From Phoma sp. XZ068 (Eukaryota; Ascomycota; Dothideomycetes; Pleosporales; Didymellaceae), in NCBI GenBank assembly GCA_004835665.1, contig RBKR01000009.1, positions 1,240,001-1,304,000 of the forward strand: 64,000 bases of DNA. Direction: 5' to 3'. The notes under the pieces are model-generated. The model had not been told where the DNA came from and searched no databases. It saw nothing but the letters and a program-made list of their open reading frames with translations. The translations under genes were made by a program, and so were the position numbers. Shown here piece after piece: positions 39,004 through 50,085 of this stretch. Numbering within the stretch: the first letter of the stretch is position 1; the number at the start of each line of letters is the position of its first letter.

Positions 39004-39665
39004 ATGTGCTCGTTCCACATCCACTATCACGTATTTCTCACGCACAGGCCTCCCGTTAGAGACATTAGTCCTGATCTTGCCTCATTTCCACCGTACACCA
39101 ACCCTTACGTGCGACTGATAGGCGCAGACAAAGCTGGCTACTTTGACATCCCAGTCGATAAGCAGCCATCGCTGACAATGCAGACATACTTAAAGGACCT
39201 ACTTCTCCCCAGCTGGCCGAAGATCGTGCAGATACTGTCGGTAGCAAATCCAAGGCTGTCGCCAGTGCACGCATATCTGTTGGCCGCTGTATCAATTCGC
39301 AGGGGACGGAACGTGAGTGTGGAGACGTAAAGCCGCAAGATATCATATGTACGCACGGCCTCCCTCAAGAACAATCCCGAACAATTCGCCATAAACAGGA
39401 AGCCAAAGGGCTGGGCGGTTATGTCCGCGCTCTAAACGTTTCCCAACAACATCGAATCCTGTCCCTTCGCCTCAATCAGCATAATGAAGACTCACGAGGC
39501 CGTCCTTGGGAAGATTCTGTAAACAGCGAGGGTGGAAGTACACGCATTGGCGACCACCCGGGACGCATGGTATTGGATCACACCCACGAAAGCCATATCC
39601 GAAGTCAGCCATGCAAGATAGACATGTCTGCCAACAGTTCAGCTTCTTTTCTTCCGCGAGTTTAA
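39004..39665 (+). CDS. Possible two-exon hypothetical gene, 191 residues
   Basis: I do not recognise this protein. A reading frame starts with ATG at 39004 and runs open to 39312, where a GTGAGT donor occurs. A TAAACAG acceptor ends at 39398, and the frame then stays open to a stop at 39663-39665. Removing the 86-base intron keeps the frame exactly (192 codons). The first exon has a plausible coding composition (DLASFPPYTNPYVRLIGADK and LKDLLLPSWPKIVQILSV). The second exon is polar. Against it: no domain, no known neighbour relation, and possible coincidence of splice signals. It could also be a decayed gene. Confidence 0.28.
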
Positions 39666-39741
39666 TACGACAAAAGACGAGAACGTTTCTCCTGGCAATA
39701 TCGCATACGGTGTCTGGGATGACCCAAATGAGTCCGGTTGG

Positions 39742-40260
39742 ATGACAGCCCATCGGAACACTTGGGGCCGGCACACTGGTCTTTATGACGGTACCGGATA
39801 CGGAGACGATGACAGTGAGCCCCCAACACTTCGTGAACGAGATGAGGGTACCAAGGATATCAATATGCAGTTACAACCTCGCTTGGTCGAGTCATCACCG
39901 GTGGCTCCTTCAGTCGACGGAGAGCGCTCCAGAGAGGAACTCTCCTGTCATCGCCTGGCAGTCGAAGATCCAAACCCCAAGTCCCCGCGGGAGATGTCTC
40001 TGCTCACCGCCAACAAGCAGTGCGACCACGAGCATTTGGAGTCCATATATTACGTGTACGCCTACCCTTTCAGCGAAAGGGATACAAGCAGCAAAGTCAA
40101 CCGAGCTAGTGGTGATGTACAAGTGCTTGCGACAAAGGAATTTGAAATCAGCTCATCAACATTGAAAACAAGTGTGATGTATCTGCTCGTTTCATTCTTA
40201 CGCGCCGGGGCCTGTCAAAAGATGGCATGCTTCTTGCATTCAAAACTCATATTGGTGTAA
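39742..40260 (+). CDS. Uncertain open reading frame, 172 residues
   Basis: An ATG-started frame, open upstream to about 39661, encoding a polar protein (TAHRNTWGRHTGLYDGTGYG then many Glu, Ser and Arg) with a more hydrophobic end. I recognise no domain. It may be a further exon of the candidate just upstream in another frame, or chance. Confidence 0.18.
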   Translation: MTAHRNTWGRHTGLYDGTGYGDDDSEPPTLRERDEGTKDINMQLQPRLVESSPVAPSVDGERSREELSCHRLAVEDPNPKSPREMSLLTANKQCDHEHLESIYYVYAYPFSERDTSSKVNRASGDVQVLATKEFEISSSTLKTSVMYLLVSFLRAGACQKMACFLHSKLILV

Positions 40261-40847
40261 CAAAGATCCGGGTGAAGAGGGAAAATATTGATAATACCTT
40301 GCACACGATAGCTTGAATAGGAACATTTCTCGAACGTCGTGTGCCTTTGCAGTCTCATCGTTGTGGGCCGACGCCATCAAATGACCTGCAGATCATTCGA
40401 GAAGTGCATACCCTTGCACGCAGACTGACACGCACTGACAGATGCTTGCATGGCTCCAAAGCAGAACTACCGATGACTATACTAGATGGGAGTGTGGTGA
40501 CTATGCTAAAGAAGGGCTTTGAAGCGTAAGTTCAACGTTGTCGTACGAGAAGACTCCATTTGCAGTGTGACAAGTGCGGGTAAGGTGCAGCAAGTGAGCC
40601 CACATGGCCTGACTTTGTGGGCAGATTTCCCACAACGTTGGGGGGCGAACATGCTACCGATGAATCCCAGGCGAATGATATTGCCGCTACACGAGCACAT
40701 CTCAGATGGGTTTGAGGGGATGGAGACTTCCGCTGTGCCGGGGAGTGTGGCCGGAGAGAGTGTATAAGATGATGGCGGCGTAATGTTAAGGCATTTTCGA
40801 GCTTTGACATGCGTGATTGAGGCTTCGGCTGCGTGGACCCCGCAAAG
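40261..40847. other. Intergenic, TDA3-like gene upstream region
   Basis: No supported gene or repeat. A short frame at 40519-40767 has no recognisable content. Confidence 0.45.
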
Positions 40848-42331
40848 ATGTCATCGCTTAAAGTTCCCAACGTGAACGGTAACAGTACAACGTTTACCTC
40901 GCCCACATCGCCGCATACGGTAATCCTAGGTTCTGGAATAATTGGGCTCAGCACTGCATACTTTTTGTGCGAGAGCGGACATACGAAACCACAGTCGATA
41001 TGTCTGGTGGATAGTAGCCCTGAGCTGTTCCATTGCGCGAGTGGATTTGCGGCCGGCTTTTGCGCAGAGGATTGTACGTACTCTGTATCTGAAACAGGAT
41101 GTACGCTTTGAATGAAGACGCTGGCTGACATGAGCTATAGGGTTCGCACCATCTGTAGCATCACTCGGTGCCCTTTCGTTTAGATTGCATAAGAGCCTTG
41201 CGGATAACTATCAAGGACAGCAAAGATGGGGGTACTCGCAATCAACGGGTATATCGCTGTCGCAGGACTCGGAGTCTGCTATATCAGGGTCAGGAGAGGA
41301 CTGGCTGGAGAATGGAACTAGTCGGGCACAGCTCGCAAGCCATAATCGGCCATGGGAGGAAGACGTATCTGGGCCGGAGTGGTTAAGGAGAACTAAAGAT
41401 GGCACCATGGAGGTAATCTCGAGAGATGGAACAACAGCGCAAATTGATCCACTCAGGTTTTGCAAGTGGCTTCAAAGTAGTGTCGAGGAAAGAGGTGTAA
41501 GAATCATTTATCCAGCAACAGCGACAGAAGTGTTACGAGACGCGAGGGGCATATTGAGTGGGGTGAGGATTGTGAGGAGTCAGGACAAACAGTCGCAAGC
41601 CCGTAAGTCTAGTCCCAACGTTCAGTACAGGATCACAACTAATAGAACAAAGTACCATGTACACGCCTCCTCATCACCTCCGGCGCCTGGTCACCCCGCG
41701 TCTTCTCCACCCTTTTTCCCAACGCACAAACCCGGATCCCCGTCTCCTCGCTTGCTGGCCACTCGCTACTCGTGCGTAATCCGTTCTTTAACCCACAGGA
41801 TCCAAGCACAGAGGTATGCCACGCAGTGTTTGCGACAGACACGCTGGGATTTTCGCCTGAATGGTTTGCGCGGCTAGGTGGCGAGCTGTATCTTGCTGGG
41901 CTGAACAGCACGAGCATACCCCTGCCCGATGTTGCGACGGATGTTGTAGCGAGTGAGAAGGCCATCAAGCAGCTGAAGAGCTGTGCAAGGGCTATGATGG
42001 TGGATAATGGGGCTGGGGGAGAGATTGAGATTATACGGCCGGGACTGGTGAGTCTGCACTCAAGCTGTCGCAGTTCCCGGTATCAGCATGCTAACAGCTA
42101 TAGTGTTTTCGCCCAGTAACCTCCAGCGGCCGTCCCCTCGTTTCACGCATACCCGACGAGAAGCTTGGAGGTATTAGGACAAGAGGCGGAGGAGATGGTG
42201 GAGTTTTTGTAGCCGCAGGGCATGGCGCATGGGGTATATCTCATGCGCCAGGCACAGGACTGGTGCTGGCTGAGATGATGGAGGGACGGCTAACAAGCGC
42301 AAAGGTCGAGGCATTGCGACTGCCGTTATAA
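40848..42331 (+). CDS. FAD-dependent oxidoreductase, TDA3-like (DAO superfamily)
   Basis: Protein of 436 residues from exons 40848-41073, 41141-41602, 41653-42047 and 42104-42331. The N-terminal dinucleotide-binding motif is VILGSGIIGLSTAYFL (residues 25-40), followed by the acidic end of the Rossmann strand (CLVDSS). The middle restores LPCTRLLITSGAWSPRVFSTLF across the third exon junction, a typical DAO-family patch contacting FAD. The C-terminus has VAAGHGAWGISHAPGTGLVLAEMM, the second flavin-contact motif. This matches the fungal TDA3-like group of putative amine or amino-acid oxidoreductases; the substrate is not known. The ATG at 40848 is chosen because the open frame upstream begins only with GTG. 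Its neighbours give no pathway hint. Confidence 0.82.
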
Positions 42332-42738
42332 CTGTTGTGCGTTTGAGGGTAGTCTTGGAAGCATTGCATTTGGCGCATTTGGAAGCATCTTGTGGTGGAT
42401 TTTGCATCACTTCGGTTCAACAAACGAGTACGGTGATCGATGATACGCACCTCGATCCTTCACCGCTACGTACCAACCCTGTTATTAAACATGCAGTTCC
42501 CGATCATCGTATAGTCAACTCAGGTAACCGCTGAGATGCCCCTCCAAAAAGATGGGTGTGATCATCAGGGCGCTCCACTATGACGCTGACGACGTCATCA
42601 CCCCACAGCACACTTTGCAAACAGCATGACGATCTTGACAACTATATGACACTTCGAAGCCCTGGTGCACACTTTTCATACTGCGATTTGACCACTACAA
42701 TACCTCCAAACACCAAATAAACCTCAAATACAATCACA
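42332..42738. other. Short intergenic region
   Basis: Separates the TDA3-like gene from the small protein gene. It must contain the latter's promoter. Nothing else is seen. Confidence 0.5.
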
Positions 42739-43094
42739 ATGCCCCGCAACGGAGACGGCTCTAGCGACAACGGCCCCATCGAGGGTCAGAACATTGTCCA
42801 CGGCAACTCTGGCAACGTATATACCCTCGAAGAGCACTCCCCAACGGCAATCTAGACCACTAATAACCACCACAGGCCTCGGCCCAGCCTCAGCACGCTA
42901 AGAACAACGTTGCTCCTGCCCCCGAGCTCGAGAAGGGTGCTGGTATGTGCTTCCATCTCGCTTTTGCTCCATCATATTATAGGAATGCTAACGGCTGTTC
43001 CATAGCTCTTGACGGTCTCAGCGCCAGCGGTGGTGGCAACAAAGCCGACCAGGCGGAACCCACTGTTGCGGGCGACGCGCCCAAGAAGGCGTAA
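42739..43094 (+). CDS. Small hydrophilic protein, 77 residues, two introns
   Basis: Three exons, 42739-42816, 42876-42942 and 43006-43094, encode MPRNGDGSSDNGPIEGQNIV, an Ala/Pro/Gln-rich centre, and an end with LDGLSASGGGNKADQAEP and PKKA. Both introns have GTAT donors, TAAT/CTAAC branch-like sites and AG acceptors, and removing them keeps one frame to TAA. Codon use is strongly biased to C-ending codons (CGC, AAC, GGC, GTC, CAC), typical of well-expressed fungal genes. The protein is Gly-, Ser- and Asn-rich, with no Cys, no membrane span and no signal peptide; it looks disordered. I suspect a conserved fungal small protein but cannot name its function. It is too short and too split to appear as a normal open frame. 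Confidence 0.72.
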
Positions 43095-44172
43095 ATTCTT
43101 TCTAGGGATGAATAGTATCGCAACATACTGCGGGAAGGGAGGATGCAAGGAGCGATATCGACGATACTCCTGCAAGCAAGGGATGAAACCTGAGCTATGA
43201 TAACGAATAAATACGTTTACTATGCAAGGAATGTGCTATTGATGTGGTGATGGCATGTAGCTGGGTACCTTTGAGACGCATTTAGGTTGGAGTCTACTGC
43301 CCCAAGTACCAGTTGTGAATTGGGTTAAACGATTGTTGACGCGCAAAAAAATGAAAGTCAACATCAGGATGGTTCGGTGTCGCCCCTGGGCTACAGCGGT
43401 CATCGAAAGCTACATCAATACAATTGCAGACGATATGACGATGTGACGATATGATAAGTTGTTGATGCGCTTGAGGCTTTGCATTGTATAGGTATGCTAT
43501 GACCTATTGTGGACTTGCACGCACTTGCGAATGACGAACTTTGGGAACTTACGACAACCAAGTCACGTCTGATAGACTGAGAGGATTTGCGGTGACTATT
43601 GCTGACATTAAGAGACGCTTTGACTACAGCAGTGTGCATTGTGTTTGTTGAACGAATGACCAAGGACTGTGTTGCAGTGCCATTAGTAGACCTACCAAAT
43701 ACATTCTTGCCCACGCGAGCTACAAGCACATGCCGTACCAACGAATCAGTATCATCATGAGCAGCGTGGCAAAGCTGTGCTATTGTTAACTTCGCTATTG
43801 CGAAGCGAAGCTGACCACAAACAATGGTAGGCTAACACGACACTACCACGGGCTGGCGTCAGCACGCGCGTATTATATACGAATTGGTTTCGTACTCAAT
43901 TGTGGCTGGCGCCGCAAGCGAGACCCACAGAAACATCTAGAACTGCGAGGTGGGGAGTACGATGTCACTGCGGGGTTGGAAAGAGGTGTTGAGGCCGTGG
44001 CAGCCGCACGTTGGTCATCGAGAAGATCGAAATGCACAGTGCAAAGAAGAAGTTTGTATGTTGATGAGAACTTGATTGTGTTTGACTACATATGGCACCA
44101 GCCCTTGGTGTGCAACTTGCCAAAACGATATCCATGAGATGTACCAAGCCTCGAGACAATGTTGATACAAAA
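43095..44172. other. Intergenic between the small gene and hacA
   Basis: Convergent 3' regions of the small protein gene and hacA. The right portion is probably hacA 3' UTR. No gene or clear repeat is seen apart from local GATATGAC/GATATGATA similarity near 43435-43455. Confidence 0.5.
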
Positions 44173-45423
44173 TCATGACTCCTCGTAACGCCGTGTTAAA
44201 GCACACCCCCAACCTGTTCCCTTGCCTATCCTCGATGATTGTATACCCTTACGCCAACCCAATTGTCTAAGCCTACAAGACCTCATCAATCGTGATCTTC
44301 GGACGCCATCGTGAGACCCAGGCTCGCTCTTCTCGCTACTAGGCCTGATGGCGTTCTCGAAGCTAGTTGTCTGCTGCGAGAGCCTCGTCGCAACCGAAAG
44401 GTGCGCCAGAGGCACTCTGCATGTCAGAGAACTTTGCATCAAAACCGTCAGAAAGGCCTGAATAGTCTGAAGTTGAGCCTGAGCCAAAGAAGGCTGTCCC
44501 AAAGAAGTCATCGTTGTGAGCCAGGCTAAGATTGGATTCCACTGAAAGAGAGCCTTCAGGGAACTGGTCGAAGTCGAAGAGGTTGTCAAGGACAACAGGT
44601 TTGGAATCGACTGGATGTACAGGTTGAAGAGAGTAAGATAGGCAAGGATCGCCGCCATGGGGGAGGCCATGCCCGAAGCCGACTGACACTGCAGGTCGCA
44701 CAACATCGCAGCAGGATATTGTGTCAAGTCGAATTCGGGAGTGGCCTCGAAGGTTGAGGCGGGTGTCTCAGGCTGGCAGGATGAATCTCTGGGAGAGTCC
44801 ATCGAGTCCATCGAGATGGGAGAGTACGGGGGTGGTACTAGGGCCTGCGAGGGGTTCATTGTGTCGGCGGTCTCTGTGAAGCTAAAGGTCACGTCGGATG
44901 CCTCAGCGACTACGCTAGGGTATTTCTGGTGCCAGAACTTGAGCTCGGCTTCCAGTTTGTCGACCCTGCTTGCCTTCTCGCGGAGTGCGTTCATCTCGGC
45001 CTCGAGTGCGTCCTTTTGTTGTTGGAGGTGCTCGGTTTCTTGACGCTTGCGTTCACGGGAGTTGTGGGCGGCGAGTCGGTTGCGCTTTACACGCTCAATG
45101 CGTCGCTGTTCCTTTTCGTCCTCGGTCTTGGCTCGCTTGCGGGGTGGCAGGCTGGTCTTTGGCTCGGGAAGTACCTGGCCCCATGATTTCCTCTTCTTTA
45201 CCGGTTTACTCTCTGTTGAGGATGCCGGGGTCTGTGTGGAGGGCTCTGATGTGTACATTGATGATGGTGATGGCGATGGTGTGCCGTAGGGGACCTGGAG
45301 GTCCTCCATTTTGATGGTGGTGGGGACTGATTCAGTCGATGGTGGGGTCAGAGGAGAGGCCATCATGGCTGGCGTGGTCATGGTCTCAGAGAAGAAAGTT
45401 GTGGTATCCATCATCCCCGTCAT
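44173..45423 (-). CDS. hacA: UPR bZIP transcription factor HacA/Hac1
   Basis: The unspliced frame (45423-44173) encodes 416 residues. After removal of a 20-base non-conventional intron (44691-44672) the frame switches and ends at 44363, giving 346 residues. The N-terminus is Ser/Thr/Pro-rich, then KPVKKRKSWGQVLPEPKTSL, a hallmark of fungal HacA. The basic region RNRLAAHNSRERKR (near residues 115-127) is followed by a leucine zipper with EHLQQQKDALEAEM and RVDKLEAEL. In this family Ire1 cleaves the mRNA under ER stress and the spliced form activates chaperone and ERAD genes. The new C-terminus (VVLDNLFDFDQFPEGSLS, FFGTAFFGSGS) is acidic and aromatic, as expected for an activation domain. The zipper lies before the switch, so both forms can bind DNA. 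The start is the first ATG, overlapping a uORF stop. Confidence 0.93.
   Translation of the reverse strand: MTGMMDTTTFFSETMTTPAMMASPLTPPSTESVPTTIKMEDLQVPYGTPSPSPSSMYTSEPSTQTPASSTESKPVKKRKSWGQVLPEPKTSLPPRKRAKTEDEKEQRRIERVKRNRLAAHNSRERKRQETEHLQQQKDALEAEMNALREKASRVDKLEAELKFWHQKYPSVVAEASDVTFSFTETADTMNPSQALVPPPYSPISMDSMDSPRDSSCQPETPASTFEATPEFDLTQYPAAMLCDLQCQSASGMASPMAAILAYLTLFNLYIQSIPNLLSLTTSSTSTSSLKALFQWNPILAWLTTMTSLGQPSLAQAQLQTIQAFLTVLMQSSLTCRVPLAHLSVATRLSQQTTSFENAIRPSSEKSEPGSHDGVRRSRLMRSCRLRQLGWRKGIQSSRIGKGTGWGCALTRRYEES
44672..44691 (-). promoter_or_regulatory. Predicted Ire1-dependent non-conventional intron of hacA
   Basis: The 5' cut is CTG^CAGT between 44692 and 44691: a 7-base loop CTGCAGT flanked by GAC and GTC that can pair, matching the CNG^CNGN loop cut by Ire1. 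The 3' cut is GGG^CAT between 44672 and 44671. The interval is 20 bases, the length reported for filamentous ascomycete hacA genes. It shifts the frame from one long open frame to a second one with a conserved-looking acidic C-terminus. The 3' boundary is less canonical. Confidence 0.75.
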
Positions 45424-45458
45424 GTCAAAAATTGTCGATGCGTCTTAGTGGACTGCAT
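45420..45458 (-). promoter_or_regulatory. uORF in the hacA leader, stop overlapping the hacA start
   Basis: An ATG at 45458 opens a 12-codon peptide (MQSTKTHRQFLT) whose TGA occupies 45422-45420, so stop and hacA ATG overlap as ATGA. Such a uORF is expected to lower initiation at hacA unless the leader is shortened. Confidence 0.6.
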
Positions 45459-48400
45459 CTGGAGGGGTGGGTTGGGTTCAATAAGACTGAGGTGCTGGGA
45501 GAACTTGCCAGCTGGCCTCACGGGCTGGCTTTAACTAAAGGGCAGCTGCGCCCCTGCAGATTGCGCTTGGCCGAATTGGGCGAGTGCCGAGAGTTCCACG
45601 CCTTTGCCCAATTTAGTGCCACTAAGTGCTCAATACCGCACCAATCAGGAACGCCGCCCTTGGTCCCCTACTCAGCCCACGACCCACCCGTTTCACTACC
45701 ATACGCTTCGGATTCCGCCCGTTCCCCAGAGGGCAAGTCAGGGATTCCGTCAGGGGAGATGATGCGTCGAGACCACAACGTGCCTCACATCCAGCCCTCA
45801 TTCCTTTGCTACTGTGCACGTTGAAGCCCTCGCTTGCACACGCAGGGACGCGTTTCATTTTACTGTGTGCGCTCTCAATGAAGGACCCATCTCAGCTTCA
45901 AAACAGATTCGAAGCACGGGTGCAGCTGGCCGAGAGTCTCTTCGAGACCCACTGTAGCACTGCAGCACTCAGTGGCGATGCGAAACAGCGCGGTGTCGTA
46001 AGATGTCGTCAGCTTCCCAATCAAGCATCTCGGGGTATCTCTACCAGACCCCCTTTTTAGCACGGTGTACAGTCACGATGGGTCAGATTACTGCTGCCTC
46101 CAGCTCATCACCGCTCGCGGCGATGTCGCAAGCGCGAGATAGTCAAAAGGACCTTCTCGAAACATTTAGACTCCTTGTTTTAATCTATTTCCACGGACCC
46201 CTAAGCCTATTTACCCGCAGAACCTCAATATCCCCGCATACTTGAGCAATATACTCGGTTCCGTTCTTGCAGCAATTGGCACACAGCAATCTGGGGTAAA
46301 TACCTGCCGCTGAAGCACGAGGACAAAGGTATAGATTTACCCAGCGCCGCAAAGTTGTAGCATCTCCTGCACACTCAGGGCCATTTGGAACGATCGGTGC
46401 CCGGAGGCGACCCTCATTTGGCTTTGATGAACTACGCACGAGACTCGAGTCGTGTGTCTGTGGTGGAAGTGCGACGGTCGGTATCCGAGGGGCCGTGACG
46501 ATGAACATTCATGTACTGCAGCAGGGACACAATCTATCCAACGAACAATAAGCCGAGAAATCGTTCTGCCTGAAGCCCAGCATAACCGTCGTTTGCACGC
46601 TCCGACCCTCCTGGAAAGAGAACATTTACCTTAATGATGCAGGGGCCGTAGCTTCCGTCCGCTGTCTCACACGTGTTTCTTTGTCAGTCTCTCAACTTTA
46701 CCCTGCGTTCGCTGTCGTCGTCTGTGTTTCACAAGGCAGCAGAATAACGACCAATCAGCTTGTGAGAAACGGAGTTGCCTGCACGTTCACCTTGACCACT
46801 CCCTTCTGTTGTTCCCGATGGAGAAAAATATACACAATGCAAGGTTTACAAGCGGGAAATCGATAGTCTGGGATTACGCAGACTTGAGAGAAATTATGGC
46901 TGCCTGCGTTAACGCTCTGAGGGATCTCAGTCTTGTGGAAGCCTACAACATTCTACCAGCAATGCGCCAACGCTCGTGTATCTAAGCACTCAGATGAGGC
47001 ATTTGTCGCCCCTAGACAACGGGGAGACGGGATTCTTTGCGCATGTGCGACAATGCACTCTGCAGCATTCACGATGGTCTAGAAACGCACTCCACCAGAA
47101 AAGGCGCCGCCATTCCGCTCAACAACACTTGACCGCCATTTGGTCAAAAGCTAAACATTCGAACAGAGGAGAATACAAAAAGAACAACAAAAACATACAA
47201 CAGTGGGTATTCGCTAGTGGTCACCCACCTAACTACTAATCCACCGGTACGTTGCTTAAATAGGGCTGAGCGAACGGGAAGCCTTGCTTTCAACGTCCTA
47301 TGGTCGTATGTATTAATGGTGTGTCTCATAGTATAACTTATTGTTGGAGTTTTTAGTCCTTCTTGCCTATACACAGTCCATACACATCCACCTAGATCCC
47401 ACCCGAAAGATTGAACTTCGATCAAAAGCCTCCAACTACCTTTCCTTAGGGGACTTGACACTTAGATAAAGCACTACGTCTACTGGCATCCACCTACCTC
47501 CTAGCCTGGAACTAAAGTTTGCCTAAGTATTCGCAATCGGCCCTCTACACTATGTTATTAGGCTCAGAGCACTGTATGCATAGCATACACACAATCTAGG
47601 TTCAGCTACGAGATAAGGCGCAGGGCTAATACCGCACGAGTTCGCTGGCTCTCCAGGGTGACACATTCTAACATAAAAAGCAGATGCTCGAACAAATCGC
47701 GGAGACTCGCGCAGCAGCAGTCTTATTTTCCCTTGTTCAGTCTTGAGTTATGCATCCTTGGATTCTATCTTAACCTGTAGATGTTCGACCGTCCCCCTGT
47801 ATCTTTAGACTGAGCCATATGTTGCTCAGCCTTATTAGTAGAAAACCTCCTGGCGCTAATATACAAGAGAGAGAAATGCTTACCAGCGTAGGACGACTAG
47901 TAGGGGTAGATGTTTCAACTATAGAAGTACTAAGCAGCTCTAGTAGAATTGTTATACTGCTGTGCAAAGAGCCTCCTCGTTAGTATTTACAATCTCAACC
48001 ACTTAATGTGCTGATAGATAGTGGCGTTGCCGTCAAGAAATATCCATGCATCAACCAGTGGCGATCGTTGCGCAGATGACGGTTGGATAAGTATATAATA
48101 GAGCTTTGTTTACCAACAACATAGTATTCTTGAGCACAGCGAAGAGAATGCGCCAATGCTGTTTCTGCACATACGTTGGGTCTGACCATGTAAGTTAGGG
48201 GGTCACTGCACTGTTAAGGTAGATACTCATGCTTTGATACTTCTTGGAAGATTACATTGGAATTATTCTGGGATATGCAAGCAATAAGAGCTGTGCTGTA
48301 TAGGTAACCCGGGTTTTGGCAAAAGACGAAGTTATATTGCTCACGAATGAGCGCAATTCCAACTTACAGGCAACCCTCAGAACCCTCGCCAACGCAGATG

Positions 48401-49309
48401 CACAGCAACCATCGGATAACGCTAGCCGTCAGTTACCCAATACTTGTTCTCGGCGAGACCAACACACGACGTTGGCAGGTATTGTAACCACATACTCAGA
48501 TGCTCATGAGTGTCCAAGTGAGCGGAGTCTATACCTAGGTAAGGAGTGGCCAGTCCAAGCCGAAGGGCATTAAATAAACGCTATGACCTACCACCTCGCC
48601 AGGGCCAGACCACAGCACTGCCGCGTAAGAAAGCAACCAGTGAAGAGCTTAGAAAGATTGACTGGCTGTGGCAATATCTTACCAGCAGCGGGATCGAAAT
48701 CATTCAGCAATGTAAAGCTACCTAGCCACAAATATGCAAGACGCCCAACTAACTGAAGATCTGGACCAACATAAGGCAGCGCCCTCCTCCGCTGAAGATG
48801 AAGCTAAAGAGGTGTCACTGTCTCTGAACACCGGGCCAACGTACCTTACACCAACCATCTACAAGTTTCACGTGTCATGTCCGGGATGTCGCAGATGTCG
48901 CAGACATCTTCCAAATGAATTGTAGCCAAAACCACAGGCTCTATAAATTTTGGTGTTCTGGGATTATTTTCCACCATGGCAATCACACAGAGAAAGTTGC
49001 AGTCAAGGCAACGAGAGTCAAGACAAGGAGAACTGGACTCAACGCAAAGACGCATTGGGCTCTCATTAATGGGATGATCACATCCACAGATACGCATGGG
49101 CAAGAGAATAGTGTGGTTCACGAACTGAGCTGACCTCTTGTGTTAGAGCGAGAGAGCGCTTAGACTATATCAAAACGTATACCTGGGCAGAGTGCGGTTG
49201 GGCGACCGCCAACGCAAACTCTCAGTGGTGGGAGGTTGCAGAGCAAGAACAGCGATCAACGGAGCTTGCCTGTATGTATTAGTTAGTGCAAGCACCACAC
49301 AGACTATCG
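45459..49309. other. Gene-poor region upstream of hacA
   Basis: About 3.9 kb with many short open frames on both strands but none with a domain, plausible splicing or coding-like composition. The left end serves as hacA promoter and leader. From about 47.4 kb the sequence grows rich in TA and CTA steps, suggesting decayed repeats. A minus-strand frame at 47967-47770 has a Ser/Thr/Leu-rich composition that could come from an old mobile element, but I cannot place it. Confidence 0.45.
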
Positions 49310-49755
49310 AGTAAATAGTTGTTTGAGTTTTTAACTACACGAAGGCCTAAGGCGCATACACTTGCTTACTGCTTATTGCTTTGTTGCTATTTAATTAGCT
49401 ATACCCAGGTAGTATTGTTAACAAGAGACTAGATTATATTCCTTAATTATCCGCACTTCTATATCTTTGTATTATAGTATTATCTACTGAAATAAACTTA
49501 AGCGTATAATAAATAACTTAAGTATATTATAAATAACTTTAGTATATGTAAACTATTAGTAGATATCAGTATATTTCTAGTTATATAATACTTTTTATCT
49601 ATATAGATATATGAAAGTAATATAGTAATAAAAATAGTAGTAGAAGTTAAAGTATAGAAGTATTAATTTATACTAAGCCTTCTAGCTAAGTAGTCTATTC
49701 TACTTCTATACTTATAATATATATAAAATATACTAGGTCTATACTAGTAAAGTAT
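49310..49755. other. TA-rich island, possibly RIP-mutated repeat
   Basis: Sequence is dominated by TA, TTA and TAG/CTA steps with few CpG or CpA-derived codons, sharply unlike the flanking gene regions. In filamentous ascomycetes such islands usually result from repeat-induced point mutation of duplicated DNA. No intact terminal repeats or transposase frame are visible. It lies just beyond the 3' end of the isocyanide synthase gene. Confidence 0.65.
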
Positions 49756-50085
49756 TAGTGTTGAAGCCGTACCTAAGCAAAGCCAGTGGTACGTCGTTCT
49801 GTTGGTTCTCTGGGATGAGTACGGGCAGAGGTATGATGGGTCACAGTGTTGTATAGAATAACGGCTCGCCGTATAGAGTAGTATACTCGAACGACCCACA
49901 GTACATGGGTGGGCCCCTCGAGCGACTCAGGAGGTAATGAGAACTCAATACAAAGTAGATTGTCAAGTTGAACACACCGTCCCAAGAACAGTGTCCAGAG
50001 GTATTTTTACACAGCTGTAGTACTCTCTCCTTGAATATCTAAAAGTTAACTACTATAAGACAAGGAATGTCTTAAGACTCTTCTC

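Noticed and set aside
47770..48573. Short frames in the gene-poor region as transposon remnants
   Set aside because: Composition is suggestive, but no catalytic motif or terminal repeat is visible, so no element is named.
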